Of a stretch of 64,000 bases of DNA, positions 1 through 10,640 are shown piece after piece. A program made the position numbers and the translations under genes. Below the pieces are notes generated by a model. The model was not told the origin of the DNA and made no database searches. It was given only the letters and a program-made list of their open reading frames with translations. Numbering within the stretch: position 1 is the first letter of the stretch; each line of letters opens with the position of its first letter. The stretch lies in assembly GCA_011037195.1 (NCBI GenBank), contig JAAEAF010001956.1, positions 62,001-126,000 on the forward strand. Reading direction: 5' to 3'. Source of the DNA: Triatoma infestans (taxonomy: Eukaryota > Arthropoda > Insecta > Hemiptera > Reduviidae).

Positions 1-258
1 AACTATAAAAAATTTACCAATTACAATGTAGAAGTGAAGGTGTCAAATGTAGGCGCGTAATTTAGGCCAATCAGAAATTTAGAATGATTATGTTGACCAC
101 GCCCACATTTGAGATGTTCGCTTCTATTCTGTGATTGGCTAATTATTTATAGCTAATTATGTCAAGAAACATCTAGTTTAGAATTTTTGTACTAATTCTT
201 CTTCCATAAGTATTTTGTAAACTATCAAATTATGCTATGACAATTTTTATTTATAAAA
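1..258. repeat. Partial foldback element (centre and right arm), cut by window edge
   Basis: The stretch matches the centre and right arm of the palindromic element at 43982-44996: both contain the inverted pair around 'gtagaagtgaaggtgtcaaa' and the same following run (a 'ttagaattttt' block, then a 'tattttgtaaactatcaaat' type block). The left arm lies outside the window. The right arm stops where the Helitron 3' terminus begins at 262, so the Helitron probably landed in this element. No coding capacity is visible. Confidence 0.7.
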
Positions 259-261
259 AAA

Positions 262-1345
262 CTAGCTAAACCCGGCCACGCTTAGCTGTGGCTCAGTCTG
301 ATTTTAAATATTAGGGAAGTAAATAGAAATATGATAGTTAACGTAGATTCAGCAAAAAAACATATCATTCAATTTAATACCCTACTTTGCGTTGCTGTGA
401 ACTGAAAGGAAAGAAAGAAAAAATGTTTTTAACTGAAAGTCTTTTTTTATTGTAAAGCTAGTGAATGGACTACATTTTTTTGTTTGTCCGTTTTCTGCAT
501 AAACATAAAGATCAGATGGTTTACCGACTCTGAGAGAAGCATTCGTTTTCTAAATTCAAACCGCACAATTGCAAAGATTGTCGAACGCAAGGTGTATTGA
601 AAATTGAAGTCATTTGAACTCGAACGCCATACCTGTCGCAATGAGTGGTCTACGTGGAAGTAATACGCCTTCACCTTTATGAGGTCCAATGAGAATTGTT
701 GCTTCAATTAGATTATTCACCAAGTTTGTAGCTAATAATCGTGTACCATTGCATAATTATGGCTGATTGATATTTTGGAGTAATATAATTGGCACTCCAA
801 TTTTCAAATTTAGAATGTGTGGCGGTAATCCGGGAACATCGAATAAATAAAGAAATTCCGTTGGAAAATTCACTACTTCACTTTGGTCCAAGGAGTCAAT
901 AGATTTGTATGCCACTGTTTCACCTGCGATTCTGTTTAGAATGATGTTGTTCATATTGAGTAAGTCGACATTATTAGCCGCTAGAATGGCTCTTCCGCTT
1001 AACCATGCGTGATTTTGTTAATTTGTTTCGATGTTTTGTAATACCTTGTTTACTAATTCTTCTTTTGAATGTACAATGTTGAAATTAGATGGGAAGGTGA
1101 TTTTTCCTGTTGCTGGATTTGTAGGTGCGGTTGCTGGATCGTTACCCACTTCGAGTAATTGTCTTAAAAATGTGGCAGCTGTTGGATCGTTTTGAAATAG
1201 AACTCTCATATTCGTTGTTAAATGAATTTTTTTTACTGTGCTCCAAAGAGTTGAATATTTCGGTCAGGCATGCAATTCATCAGCTGGAATTGAGCGAGGT
1301 ATCACTGGAAGCGTCTGCCTGTAGCCATACAGGAAGTACTTGATT
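262..1345 (-). mobile_element. Helitron 3' portion
   Basis: On the minus strand the element ends in CTAG (262-265), preceded by a CCAC/GTGG hairpin about 10 bases upstream, which is the classic Helitron 3' signature; the next host base is T, as expected for A|T insertion. The same terminal sequence ends the copies at 19560 and 51193. Interior sequence carries a decayed Pif1-type helicase. The 5' end (Rep domain) is missing. Confidence 0.82.
540..1312 (-). pseudogene. Helitron Pif1-family helicase, C-terminal part, decayed
   Basis: One minus-strand frame, read across several stop codons, gives the C-terminal half of the Pif1-like DNA helicase of Helitron RepHel proteins. It runs from 'QTLPVIPRS' through 'STLWSTVKKIHLTTNMRV', 'TPATGKITFPSNF'-like sequence, 'NIILNRIAGETVAYKS', 'FPTEFLYLFDVPGLPPH' and 'ILNLKIGVPIILLQNI' to 'LCNGTRLLATNL' and 'GPHKGEGVLLPR'. 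In-frame stops interrupt it after the 'PADELHA' stretch, after 'LQNIETN', after 'QNINQP' and near 'AFEFK'. The helicase would unwind DNA during rolling-circle transposition in an intact element; this copy cannot make it. Two short open pieces (1018-1209 and 757-954) are parts of this one frame and not separate genes. Confidence 0.82.
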
Positions 1346-3540
1346 CTTCACCAGAATAACCTGACCGGCTGTCATGAAGATCGCTGAAACCTTCCGTTAT
1401 TCCTATCAACTTTAATCTCACTTTAAATTCTTTTACTAAAAATTTATAACTTGGTTTCTTTGCACAACTTACACCAAAAGTCTACATTAAACATGTAAAT
1501 AAAACAAAAGTAAAAAAAAAAAAATCTACGGCAATAATGAAATACAAAAGAATTTAATTTCAAGGTTTATTTGTAGTGGGGGATGCCTTGATTATCATTA
1601 AGTCGTTAATTTTTTTATTTTATTCTTATTTTATGTAAGTAATTTCAAATTTTTCTTTACATCAGATAAAAACATTACTTTTCTTTGCAATTACACAAAA
1701 GTGTATATGTATATATATATATTTTTGGTAGTGGTTGGTAATTTCAAGTTTTGTGATGGTTAAGACAACAATAAACTTGTCTAAACATGGATACCAACAG
1801 AATCTCAAGATACCACCTATGTACTGAGAGGTTAGTAACCTCTTTTGTGAAGCTTGGCCAATAGGAAGAAAGAAAAAAAAAAAAAAGTAATTACTAAAGT
1901 TTACGACAGTAAGCGAGCTAGAGAGTCAGTGTGTGTGTTGGATGGCAAGTCATTTCTAGTTTTATTAAGGTTCACCACTCGCCAATATAACAGCTCTGCG
2001 CCTCCAAGTATTACAACCTTATCTTCCTTCTGTTTTGGGCCAACTCTGCTGCTACATGGTTATAAATAGAAAAGGTTATAGAGTAAGGTGGAATGCTTGT
2101 TTTTGTAGGTGCCTAAAAAATCTTGATATGCCAAACAACTTTTTGACATTCATTTTTTAGTAAATTAAATGTTGAAAATTAAAAAAATATATATATATTT
2201 CTTTTCCACTAGCCAGATTTTGTTTAACATTGGTAATTTTTGTAAAATATTTTATTCTTCTTTGGATTATTTGGTTGGTAGAATTGCACGGTATTTTAAA
2301 TACCACTTCAAAGGGAAACGTCAGGTAACCGCTCTCGAGCCAAAAAAAATTTCTCTCTAAAGGATTCTTACATGTTGTTTACATGGAAACATAATACATA
2401 CAGAGAGGCCAAGACAGAGAAAAAGAGAGTTTAGCCAATGGTAAAGCCTTACTTAAGTATTCAGGGAACTAGCAGCAGCTCTGTCCACAGCATTAAGACT
2501 GAAAAGTCACTTTCCTAACCTAACGCGACAGATTCGCTACAACCTCCAAAATAGTTATTTCCGGAGTTGCAGTTAGCATTACAAATTTCAAAGAAAATCA
2601 TTTCAGGCGTTTAAATCTATGCGGGAAAATTCACTTTTGGTTGATATATTTTCTTCAAATTTGAAATCCTATTATTGGTTTCAATTTATCTTATTCACAA
2701 AACATAAGATCATACATTGTACGAAAATGGCACCTTACAGAAAAGTTTAATGTTGCAACATTCCCAGAACCATTCAAAAAATCCATTTTTTGGGAAAATG
2801 TTTCAAATAAAAGTGCATTAAATGCATTACTACAATTGCAAGTTTGAAGGAAATTTTTCAATTAGAATTTATTGTAATATTTCTTTTAGAGAAAGTTGTG
2901 TGAGTATGTCATACGATTATTTTTTTCTTTTAAGATTCATTGGCAACACTGCTAGAAGTAGTAGGAGGTTTCCATTTCGTTTTATATTCGATATGTATTG
3001 TTTTGCTAATTTCGAGTAATTTATGAGAAACAGCTGAATTTTGTTCTGTGCTAAAGACTAGGGCTAAAATTAATTACATTTTAAAAATAAGTATTTCTCA
3101 TTTTACAAATAAGTATTTGTGGGTTATTAAAAATTAACTCTATTTAATTTTCATGTTTCAGAAATGAAGATAGAAAAATGAGGTAAGCATATGTTGAGAT
3201 AATTTTGCCCCTATTGAAATAGAAAGAGTTCACAACCTTCATCAAGGTGTAAAGGGTTACTTTGGTCATCGGTGCATAAAGGACTGGTGGTGAAGAAATT
3301 TTTAGGTGGACTGGTTCCTTTAGGCTAGCCCGAACTACGCTAAGTGCGCCCTGCCATACTTGGTTTCGTTTATCTTTCAAACTAATTCGATTAGTGTATG
3401 TGCACTCTAATATAGTATATGGTCAGGTAAGCGCCAGCTATAACTTTTACACGCCATTAGTTAATTGAAACAATTTTATAATTTTCTACTTTTTTTTAAA
3501 CAGTTTTTCATAAGGTCCGGCGGTCACAGAGAGTGCAGTC
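1346..3540. other. AT-rich stretch without a recognisable gene
   Basis: Homopolymer and dinucleotide runs dominate. Around 2885-2915 there is a degraded copy of the INE-1-like 3' hairpin motif (AGAGAAAGTTGTGTGAG followed by a degenerate inverted half), and 2780-2820 resembles an internal block of the same family. Around 3200-3380 there is a minus-strand open stretch of 78 codons, but nothing in it is recognisable and there are no convincing splice sites. Confidence 0.5.
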
Positions 3541-4110
3541 CAGTATAGAGAAGGTCGTACCTGTGTTCCTGTTACGGAAGGCAGGTTCAGTGTGTGTGTC
3601 TGTAAGGAGCTGTGTCTCTGTTCTTTCGCCCTAGTTGTAGCGCTCCACTACATTGTAGAGCTGGTAGCAGCGCATACCATCACCATACGCTCTTACCTGA
3701 CCTAGCCACGAGCAAACAGGTGCCCTTCCTCTTTATCTACACTACCATTAAAGTTAAAGTCAACTGAAAAATGTTGATGTATAATATTTTTACTTTCTCT
3801 TACTACTTACAGAGAAACTACTGCTAAAAAATCAAATTTTCAAAATTGTATTTTTATCGGAAAATATATGTTTTGAAAAAAATATTTATTAACCATTCTT
3901 GTCATACGGATTAAGAGAAAGTAAAATTATCAGGCATGAGAAACTGTCAATTAGAACTAAACAAATGTTCTGAGAAAGTGTTGTGAGTGTTCACACTACA
4001 TTTGCTTTTCTTCCTCCAGTTATTTTTTTTTTTGTTTTAAAACGTGGTTGAAGGAGCTTTTCCAGCCTTGTTTTGTTTTGGAAATGTTTTGTTCAATCTC
4101 TGATTGTGAA
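3541..4110. other. Unclassified stretch with a slightly GC-richer block
   Basis: Positions 3530-3740 are more GC-rich than their surroundings and contain TGTGTG runs, but have no reading frame of note. Positions 3960-4005 contain another worn INE-1-like terminal hairpin (GTTGTGAGTG ... TTCACAC). The rest is AT-rich and featureless. Confidence 0.4.
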
Positions 4111-4130
4111 ATATTATTATTATATTTTTT

Positions 4131-4335
4131 ACTCCTTTGAGGGCAAGGTTACTTCAACTAGCGACAAGTAATCCCGAAGCCACGAGCTTCATGACGGAGC
4201 CACTTTCAACTTTGCTAGGCCTGATTAAGAGGGCAAAGCTCAAAGACATAATCCCAGGGGATCCACAATAGACATCCTAATGCAGGTCACAGTGGAATGA
4301 GGCTTTGCCCTCCCCGTTTTTCAATCTAATCTAAT
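4131..4335. repeat. Unclassified short interspersed element with inverted ends
   Basis: This block is clearly richer in GC than its flanks, starts with 'GAGGGCAAGGTT', holds an internal 'GAGGGCAAAGCTC' and ends with 'GGCTTTGCCCTCC', an inverted match to its start. It has no ORF and no clear pol III boxes. It may be a MITE or a SINE body; I cannot assign it. Confidence 0.35.
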
Positions 4336-4463
4336 CTATTATTCTTTTATTTTTTTTCTGCGTTTGCGGGGATAAATTTTCTTTACGAGTGTTATTATTA
4401 TTATTATTATTGTAAATTGGATGTTGAAGTTCGGTCATACAAAAAAACTCTTTTAAAATTTCT

Positions 4464-4500
4464 ACCGACGTTTCGGCAAATTTATTGCCTTCTTCAGGGT
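4464..4500 (-). ncRNA. Hammerhead-ribozyme-like motif in Penelope-like end
   Basis: On the minus strand: stem I strand ACC, core CTGAAGA, one extra A, stem II GGCA/TGCC with a 7-base loop, GAAAC, GTC, then GGT completing stem I. Stem III would be only two base pairs (ACGT), a minimal form like those described for hammerheads of Penelope-like elements. The extra base between the core and stem II differs from the textbook fold, so activity is uncertain. Confidence 0.5.
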
Positions 4501-4613
4501 CTGTACAAAGGTTTAATCAAATTAAAAAAAAAAAACAACATAAAATATGAACTTAAAATAAATATTTTTTAAAATAAACTATATAAATAAACTAAATAAA
4601 AAGTAGTAAATAA

Positions 4614-5216
4614 ACAGGGTGTCCCAAGGTATATGGATAATGACTTTTTATCGGAAACTAAGATAGCTAGAAAAAAACTAAAAATCGTGTCCCCGTAGTT
4701 TTTTTGTTAGAAATCCAAATTTAATTTGCAAATTTGTTTTGGTGCTTCGAGAAGCGAGATACAGGCACCACAACTTCTTTTTTCAAACGGGGAGGTCTGG
4801 TTTTTTATTTAAGAAATAGATTCCTCTATTTTTCGTAAGAAAAATTTACTTGAACGGTTTTTTTTTCTGTGAGTGATATTTTACAAGTTATGAATGAAAA
4901 CATGATTCTTATAAGAAATTTCAAAATGATAATAAATAACGGTTTTTTGATTGAATAAGAAGAAAAGTACTATTTTATTATAAAAGAAAAATTTACTTGA
5001 ACCGTTTTTTTTCTGTGTATAAGAAATTTCAAAATGATAATAATAACGGTTTTTTGATTGAATAAGAAGAAAAGTACTATTTTATTATAAATTTTATTTC
5101 TCATTAATTGGCTCATTGCTCGAACTGGCCTCCACCATTAGGGATGTATTTCTTTGGTCGTAAGGTACAATTGGCAGAAAAAAGCATGTGTATGCGCATC
5201 TCTAATGGTGGGTATG
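4614..5216. mobile_element. Foldback element, right arm truncated
   Basis: It begins ACAGGGTGTCCCAAGG and follows the left arm and central loop of the complete copy at 21518-22366 almost base for base (same 'TAGGGATGTATTTCTTTGGT' type centre). The right arm is lost shortly after the central palindrome. There is also a local duplication of a 'GAAAAATTTACTTGAAC' block at about 4849 and 4985. Nested in the Penelope-like remnant. Confidence 0.65.
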
Positions 5217-5533
5217 CATCACAACTATTGAAACTTTCACATATGTGGCATATATAAGAGTAAAGTATGGAAATAACTTAGAAATGTACATACAAACATT
5301 TTCAGTTAGAATTACTTACAAACTCTCTCTAGTTTAACCTGTGACGACATACCATCACCAAGTGTTACGGACATTGGATGGATCAAAGTTCATATAAAGG
5401 GCTAGGAGTAAATATAGTATAAATCTGCCGAAATGTCCGTAGAAATTTAAATAGAGTTCTTTTGTATGACCGAACCTCATTCAAAACATCTAATTTACAA
5501 CATTGAATACAGCGGTCTTAAAGAACACCAAAA

Positions 5534-5535
<2 letters not shown>

Positions 5536-5591
<56 letters not shown>

Positions 5592-5592
5592 T
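5536..5592. repeat. (ATT)n microsatellite
   Basis: About 19 tandem ATT units next to the right end of the Penelope-like remnant. Apparent poly-Asn or poly-Ile reading frames across it are artefacts of the repeat. Confidence 0.95.
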
Positions 5593-5599
5593 GTTTTAG

Positions 5600-6359
5600 G
5601 GTTTGTGGAAGAATTGAGCCGTCCCGGCGAGAGATAAGCCGTGTGAGTGTTTAAAACAGATTTCTTCTTACATCCTGCCGCATCTAAGACCATTTTCTAA
5701 GTAAGTGAGAGGAATAATAAGAAAAACAATTTGTTGGAAAAAATTGAGGCTGCACTCTGTCAGTTCAACTCTCACAACTGTTATTAACAGATTTTCTTCA
5801 ATCTTAGAACTTTTATTAAATATCTTCAGTGTTTCACCGACGGAGGGACCTACATGTTTATAGAAGGGTACTCTTGAGCAACTGTGACGTCCCAGTTCCA
5901 CAACAACCTTCCCATAATCAATTTTCTTAGGGAAAGTTTCAAACAAAAGTGAAAGCGCTAAATTAATGTCACAGTAAGTACTCCTAGTTTAAAGAAAATC
6001 TTTGGAACTATTTCCTAGAAATTTTTGGGAAAACTAAGAAAAATCTATTCTCATTAAAATGTTATACTTCTTCATAATGTGATTCTTCCGGTTTATCAAC
6101 CTAACAAAATCCTTACCATAGTCTGGCCCGCTGGTAAAAACCTAATTAAAATGGCAAATTTGAACTTTGTGCGATTTTTACTTTCTTTTTTTAGTTACAC
6201 TGTTCACCACAGACACACTGTGGCAGTGCACATTGTTGTGTGCTCAAGTGGTGACAAAAAAATCTGGTGTGAAAGATTTTGGAGGCGACTTTTGCTTACT
6301 GCGATTTACATAGTTATAAGTCGGCTAATTTTTTCCGAACATATAAATTCTTAATAGAT
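5600..6359. other. No gene seen; worn INE-1-like blocks
   Basis: Positions 5920-6060 match internal blocks of the INE-1-like family in minus orientation ('GTTTCAAACAAAAGTG', 'TTTAAAGAAAATCTTTGG'). The rest shows no recognisable coding sequence. Confidence 0.45.
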
Positions 6360-6770
6360 GTTTAGTTGTTTTCAATTTACTTGAATGGGAGAATCTAAAG
6401 TAGAGCTTGTTGGAATAGGGTGTCCTGGTAACTTATTCTACCTTGGGCAGGTCTTGTTTAGTTTTGGGAGATCAGTAGCTGTGAGGGCAGATTATAAAGA
6501 GCCTGATTAGAGAACTGTGGCACGTGGATGTCCTCAGCGAGCCATCTTCGATCCTATTCTTTGGGCATGGTATTTGATGGTCTGTTGGAATTGGGGTTCT
6601 CATAAAATTGCTTACGCCTACGATTTGGTGTTGATTATTGCTGGTGAGAATAGGGTACAGCTTGAGATGAACGCGTGGTCCGCTTTGGACGCCCTTTCTG
6701 ATTGGTGCCTCGGCAAATAAGCTTTAACATATCATCCGACAAAACTGCTGCTATGTTGACTAAGGTTTTT
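6360..6770 (+). pseudogene. LINE reverse-transcriptase fragment
   Basis: Reading plus with one in-frame TAG at about 6508 gives 'GRSVAVRADYKEPD', then 'RGCPQRAIFDPILWAW', 'AYAYDLVLIIAG', 'ALDALSDWC' and 'SDKTAAMLTK'. This is the segment of non-LTR reverse transcriptase from the conserved (R/K)GCPQGS...PxLW motif through the catalytic YADD motif and thumb, as in R1/Jockey-type elements. The catalytic motif reads YAYD instead of YADD, and the CPQG glycine is R, so the copy is dead. Both ends are truncated. Confidence 0.75.
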
Positions 6771-7096
6771 TTTTTTTTGGCTCCAAAGTCGGCAGCCAAA
6801 AGCCAAAGTCGATGTTAGGGTTCTACGTTCTACAGATTGAAGAAGGTAGTGGAGTAGGCTGAATAGTATAATAAGAAAGGAATTTTTCTTTCGCTCTTTT
6901 CTTTCTTCTCTTTCTGAAGTCAATGGCTTCTCTGGGCGGGTGTGAGCGCAGCACAGGGACCGCTCGGAAAAAAAAATCAAAACTTAATAAATCGACTTTT
7001 TTTGAGGAAAAAATAACCTCCTCTCTCCACCTGAAAACCCTTTTTAAATGAATTTTCTCTGAAAAAAGTTCCAAACAAAAGTGATAGGTCTCTGAA

Positions 7097-7330
7097 TGTG
7101 TATATATTAGTGTATAGATTATGAGTATATATTAGTGTATATATTAAGATTATTTATTATGTACTGTATTATGTGTATATATTAGTGTATAGATTATGAG
7201 TATATATTAGTGTATATATTAAGAGTATTTATTATGTACTGTATTATGTGTATATATTAGTGTTAGATTATGAGTATATATTAAGATTATTTATTATGTA
7301 CTGTATTATGTGTATATATTATGAGTATGT
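7097..7330. repeat. 75-bp tandem repeat
   Basis: The unit beginning TGTGTATATATTAG starts at 7097, 7172 and 7247, exactly 75 bases apart, followed by a shortened 60-base unit to about 7307. Each unit contains TTATTTATTATGTACTGTAT or a close variant. Very AT-rich and non-coding. Confidence 0.9.
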
Positions 7331-7404
7331 TGTGGTGGTTGGTTCCGCAGAGCCTTGGAAAGCATCAGACACATTTTCCGTGGTAGCCTGCTTCATTTTG
7401 TGGT

Positions 7405-7444
7405 CATCGACCGGTTTCGGGCGTTCGCCCATCTTCTCAGGATG
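7405..7444 (-). ncRNA. Hammerhead-like motif, degenerate core
   Basis: Minus strand: CATC, then CTGAGAAGA, T, stem II GGGC/GCCC, GAAAC, CGGTC, then GATG pairing with the initial CATC. Stem I is four base pairs and differs in sequence from the copies at 4464 and 24700. The core carries two extra bases relative to CUGANGA, so it is probably inactive. Confidence 0.4.
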
Positions 7445-7563
7445 CGTTTTGTCCAGACAGTGTGATAACACAGACTTGCACAGAGCAAATTCAGTTTATA
7501 CACTCTAAATTCTGAGTTCTATGTTGAGTTGAAAACTGTATTTGAGTTTTCTATGTTGAATGT

Positions 7564-8290
7564 GAGTATATATATTTATTTATTTATTTATTTATTTATA
7601 CGGGCAATGCCCATTTTACATAATAATAAAATACACAAAACAATCAATTGCACTTGCACGAAGAGAAGAAATTAATACAAAATGAAATATTTTCTAATAA
7701 GAACTAAGAAGATGAAATAATAAATAAATAAATAAATTGCAGAAATCTTATGCTATTATGTAAAGTAACAACATGAATATAAATTACAAAATTTACAATA
7801 AATCAGTTTATGTTTATATTGAAAATTAAACGTAAGTAGATTTTATTTAAAATTGCGGTACTTAATCTCTAGAGAACTTAGAATTTTCTTTAAATTAGTT
7901 TTTGTTATATTGTTTAGGTCAACATTCTCAGGAAGACTGTTTGCTAGGTACATCATTCTATTGACTGGTGAGTGAAAGATCTAGTTAGAGCGAGAGAAAT
8001 GTTGATCAAATAAACCGAGTGTTACGGGTAGAAATGGATGGGACATTGAAACTGAAAAAGAATAATACTATAGTTCTGAAGAATCTATATTATTATTGAG
8101 GAGACCATGCAGAAAAAGTAAATCAGCAGTGTTTCTTCGTTCGCCTTGCAGTGAAGCCAGATTGTGAGTATACCAAGTTTAATAAACCTGTCTGTGCAGA
8201 AAGGGGGGCGGAAATCACGGTTTAGTAAAGTCGCACATCCAATGCATCATTTTCCTCACTCTACAAATTTTGGTGACATATTTAATAGTT
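7564..8290 (-). pseudogene. CR1/Jockey-type LINE 3' end
   Basis: The minus strand encodes 'HNLASLQGERRNTADLLFL' followed by 'HGLLNNNIDSSEL', then 'HPFLPVTLGLFDQHFSRSN', 'FHSPVNRMMYLANSL' and a C-terminus ending about 'SSLEIKYRNFK'. That is the typical C-terminal region of CR1/Jockey-superfamily ORF2 (LxSLxxRR...DLxFLxxLLxG..., then N-R-x-x-x-L). Two in-frame TAG codons (after SSEL and after FSRSN) kill it. The 3' tail is a TTTA tandem run at 7570-7600 on the plus strand, preceded by GGGCATTGCCCG, a hairpin seen at the 3' ends of such LINEs. The 5' end is truncated. Confidence 0.78.
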
Positions 8291-8329
8291 GAAAGAATCG
8301 TATAGTAATTTAATATTGCACTTTAGAAG

Positions 8330-9930
8330 GAAATCATAACCCTTCCCACCCCAGCCAATACCCTCAATAAATGAACTTTCCTGGAAAACTGTTTCAAATA
8401 AGTGTTGTAGCTGTTTAGATGTATAGTTGGGGTACGAAGTTTGAAGAGAATCGTTGGAGCCGTTGGGTCTTGTTCAGAAAGCGGACGCCACTTGTATCTT
8501 CGACAAGGTTCTGTTGGATATTTGTTGTTTACTTTACTTTCTTATCTCAAAATTTGACCTTTGCTCATATATCGCACTGTTTTGTCTCCTTTAAACCTAA
8601 TATCTGTCTATTTCTCCTTCCCCCTCCCATTTACATCTCATTTCCGTTTAGTTATCCATTGCAGTCATGGGTTTGACTCAATTATTCAGAGAATTCCATA
8701 TAAACAATATGCTGTTCAGTTCCTGCTGAGTAAAACATTCTACACACTTCAAGACTTTGTAATCAAGAGCACTAAATGAGTTTCACACTTAATGATTGGG
8801 TGGCGCCAACGATATGCTGAAACAAACAATGCTGGACATTACTGGGCTTCATCCTTTTATACATACGTTTTATCCAAATTTAACAAAAACACACACATGC
8901 ATACCAATTTCAAAACACCATTTTTTTCCTGACTCAGAGGGTCTCAAAAATATACATATTCGGTAAAAACTCGATACCGAAAATTTGGCACGTTTGCCAA
9001 ATACACAACCTGTTCACCAGCAGAGTTGGAGAAAGTAAAAAGACTAGCGTGATTAAAAAAATAAGAAATATGAAAATAGTGAAATGAGAAGGGTTGTCCA
9101 AAGAAATTGGGACTAGTATAAGGATAACGGTTGGTGTGCGTGTGTGTGTGTGTCTGTGTGTGCTTTGTTGGTTTGAGGAAGCAACAAGTGTTGTCGGCGA
9201 GCTTCACCGAAGAGAACATACATAGCTGTGTGTGTGTGTGTGTAACTCACTAGTGAGTACAGTGTAGTGAGTGAACACCCACCGCTCACATAATTAGCTC
9301 CCTTCACTACTCCCTGTACGCACACTAGTGACAGCGAGAGATAGAGAGAGAAGAGTTTTGTGCGAACACGTGGCAAAAAGGAACAACCGGCCTCTACCCA
9401 TTCCATTAAAATGTTCCCACTACACCTCATATCGCCGCCAACAAACTAAAACTCCCCCTCAGGATCGGAAAGGAGTGTGCCCCACCGAAAAATTCTTGCC
9501 TCCCTACCCCACCATTGGAGGGGAGACAGTATAGCGAATAAAATGCTCTGGTATAGTTGAAGCCTGCTATTCACCCCCACGGCCACCCTTCTTCCAGCAG
9601 TTGTAGTAGTAGTGAGTAGTTGGAGTATTAGTAGTAGAACATTGCCGTCTCCGCACTCATCCTCGCCGTCTCCATAAAACCCCACTACACATCTACATTT
9701 CCTAGTATTGATCGTTTGCGAGCTGCGAGAGAGAGAGAGAGAGAGGCACCCCGCTTACTAAATCCCAGCTCTCTGTAGGTGGGCGGACCAGGGTGCGCTG
9801 CGTAAAATACAAAAATATCAAATGTCAAAAGGGACGCGGAGGGGAAACTGTGGCCCCCCCGCCGAGAAGTGGGGATGGACTTGATGTCGCACACCGCGTG
9901 TGTTTGAATAATATACTGAAAATTTAGGGG
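8330..9930. other. Mixed non-coding region, GC-richer from 9230
   Basis: Positions 8360-8460 and 8890-8990 are INE-1-like fragments (the latter includes 'GGTAAAAACTCGATACCGAA'). Positions 9140-9245 hold two GT/CA microsatellites. Positions 9240-9900 are richer in GC and CpG and include a GA run at 9729-9745. This could be a promoter or untranslated exon of a gene outside the supported set, but I see no convincing coding exon on either strand. Confidence 0.4.
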
Positions 9931-10389
9931 TTGTTATCCATCAGTAGATACGTGTGAACGTTCCAAAAAGAAAAAAAACATAAATCTATCAAAAAACAAA
10001 AAGAAAAAAAATCTTAGAGTGAAACGTTCAACGACATTTTCTTACTGCAGATAGTGCAGATTTTCTATTAACTTCCACTGCTTACTAAACATTTAGTTGA
10101 ACTGGCCTTTCGTATAAATAAACGCGGTGGGAATAAACTTGTTTACCTGAAATGACTACATTATACAGCAGCGCATTCCGTCGCAATCTTTTAGCAAAGC
10201 TTTGTATAACAACGGTTTTTAATTTAAACCTTAGTCAATGGACCCCAAAAACCTCCAGAAAATCTGGTATAAAACACGCACCGACTTTCTCTTACTGAAA
10301 CTTACATACTTAAACCCCTTTTAAATTAATTTACTGTGAAATTAGGTCTAAAACAAAAGTGATATGTCTGTGATGTGTAGTTAGTATAC

Positions 10390-10629
10390 TATTGGCGGTT
10401 ATGAAATAAATACGATAATTATATTCTTAACAGTTCCATTTTAACGCAAGTAAACGCACATACATGTATAAACATTGAAATCAGATAAAGTACTTCATTG
10501 ACAATTATGTCCAAGCACACGGTTGAAATGGAACTTCAATATCATCAGTATAAGAGAGGAGACAATGTAATACAGCTGTTATTATTGTAAACCAGTATTA
10601 ACCATAAGATCACATTATATACTCTAACA
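10390..10629 (-). repeat. Copia 3' LTR
   Basis: 240 bases, aligned end to end with 15608-15839: both contain 'TAAACATTGAAATCAG', 'AAAGTACTTCATTGACAATT' and 'GAGACAATGTAATACAGCTG'. On the minus strand it begins TGTTAGAGT. Its minus-strand end reads ...CCAATA where the other LTR reads ...CCAACA, so the terminal CA is mutated. Confidence 0.92.
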
Positions 10630-10640
10630 CTCCCCCTTGA
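10630..10640 (-). other. Polypurine tract
   Basis: On the minus strand a purine run (CAAGGGGGAG) ends exactly at the TG of the 3' LTR. This is where plus-strand DNA synthesis is primed in LTR retrotransposons. Confidence 0.8.

Larger units (their letters stand above)
4411..5503. mobile_element. Penelope-like element remnant with inverted ends
   Basis: The left end (AAATTGGATGTTGAAGTTCG, then TCATAC and a GACGTTTCGGC block) recurs inverted at the right end (TGCCGAAATGTCC, then GTATGACCGAACC and ATCTAATTT). ATT microsatellites lie on both outer flanks (4391-4410 and 5536-5592). The 'GACGTTTCGGC ... CTTCTTCAGG' block is the kind of sequence found in the terminal repeats of Penelope-like elements. 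No reverse transcriptase or GIY-YIG sequence remains here. A foldback element (4614 to about 5216) is nested inside. Confidence 0.6.

Noticed and set aside
5466..5693. Open frames of poly-Ile and poly-Asn on both strands
   Set aside because: They are translations of the (ATT)n microsatellite.
9113..9430. 105-codon minus-strand open frame with Thr-His runs
   Set aside because: It crosses two CA/GT microsatellites; the rest has no family resemblance.
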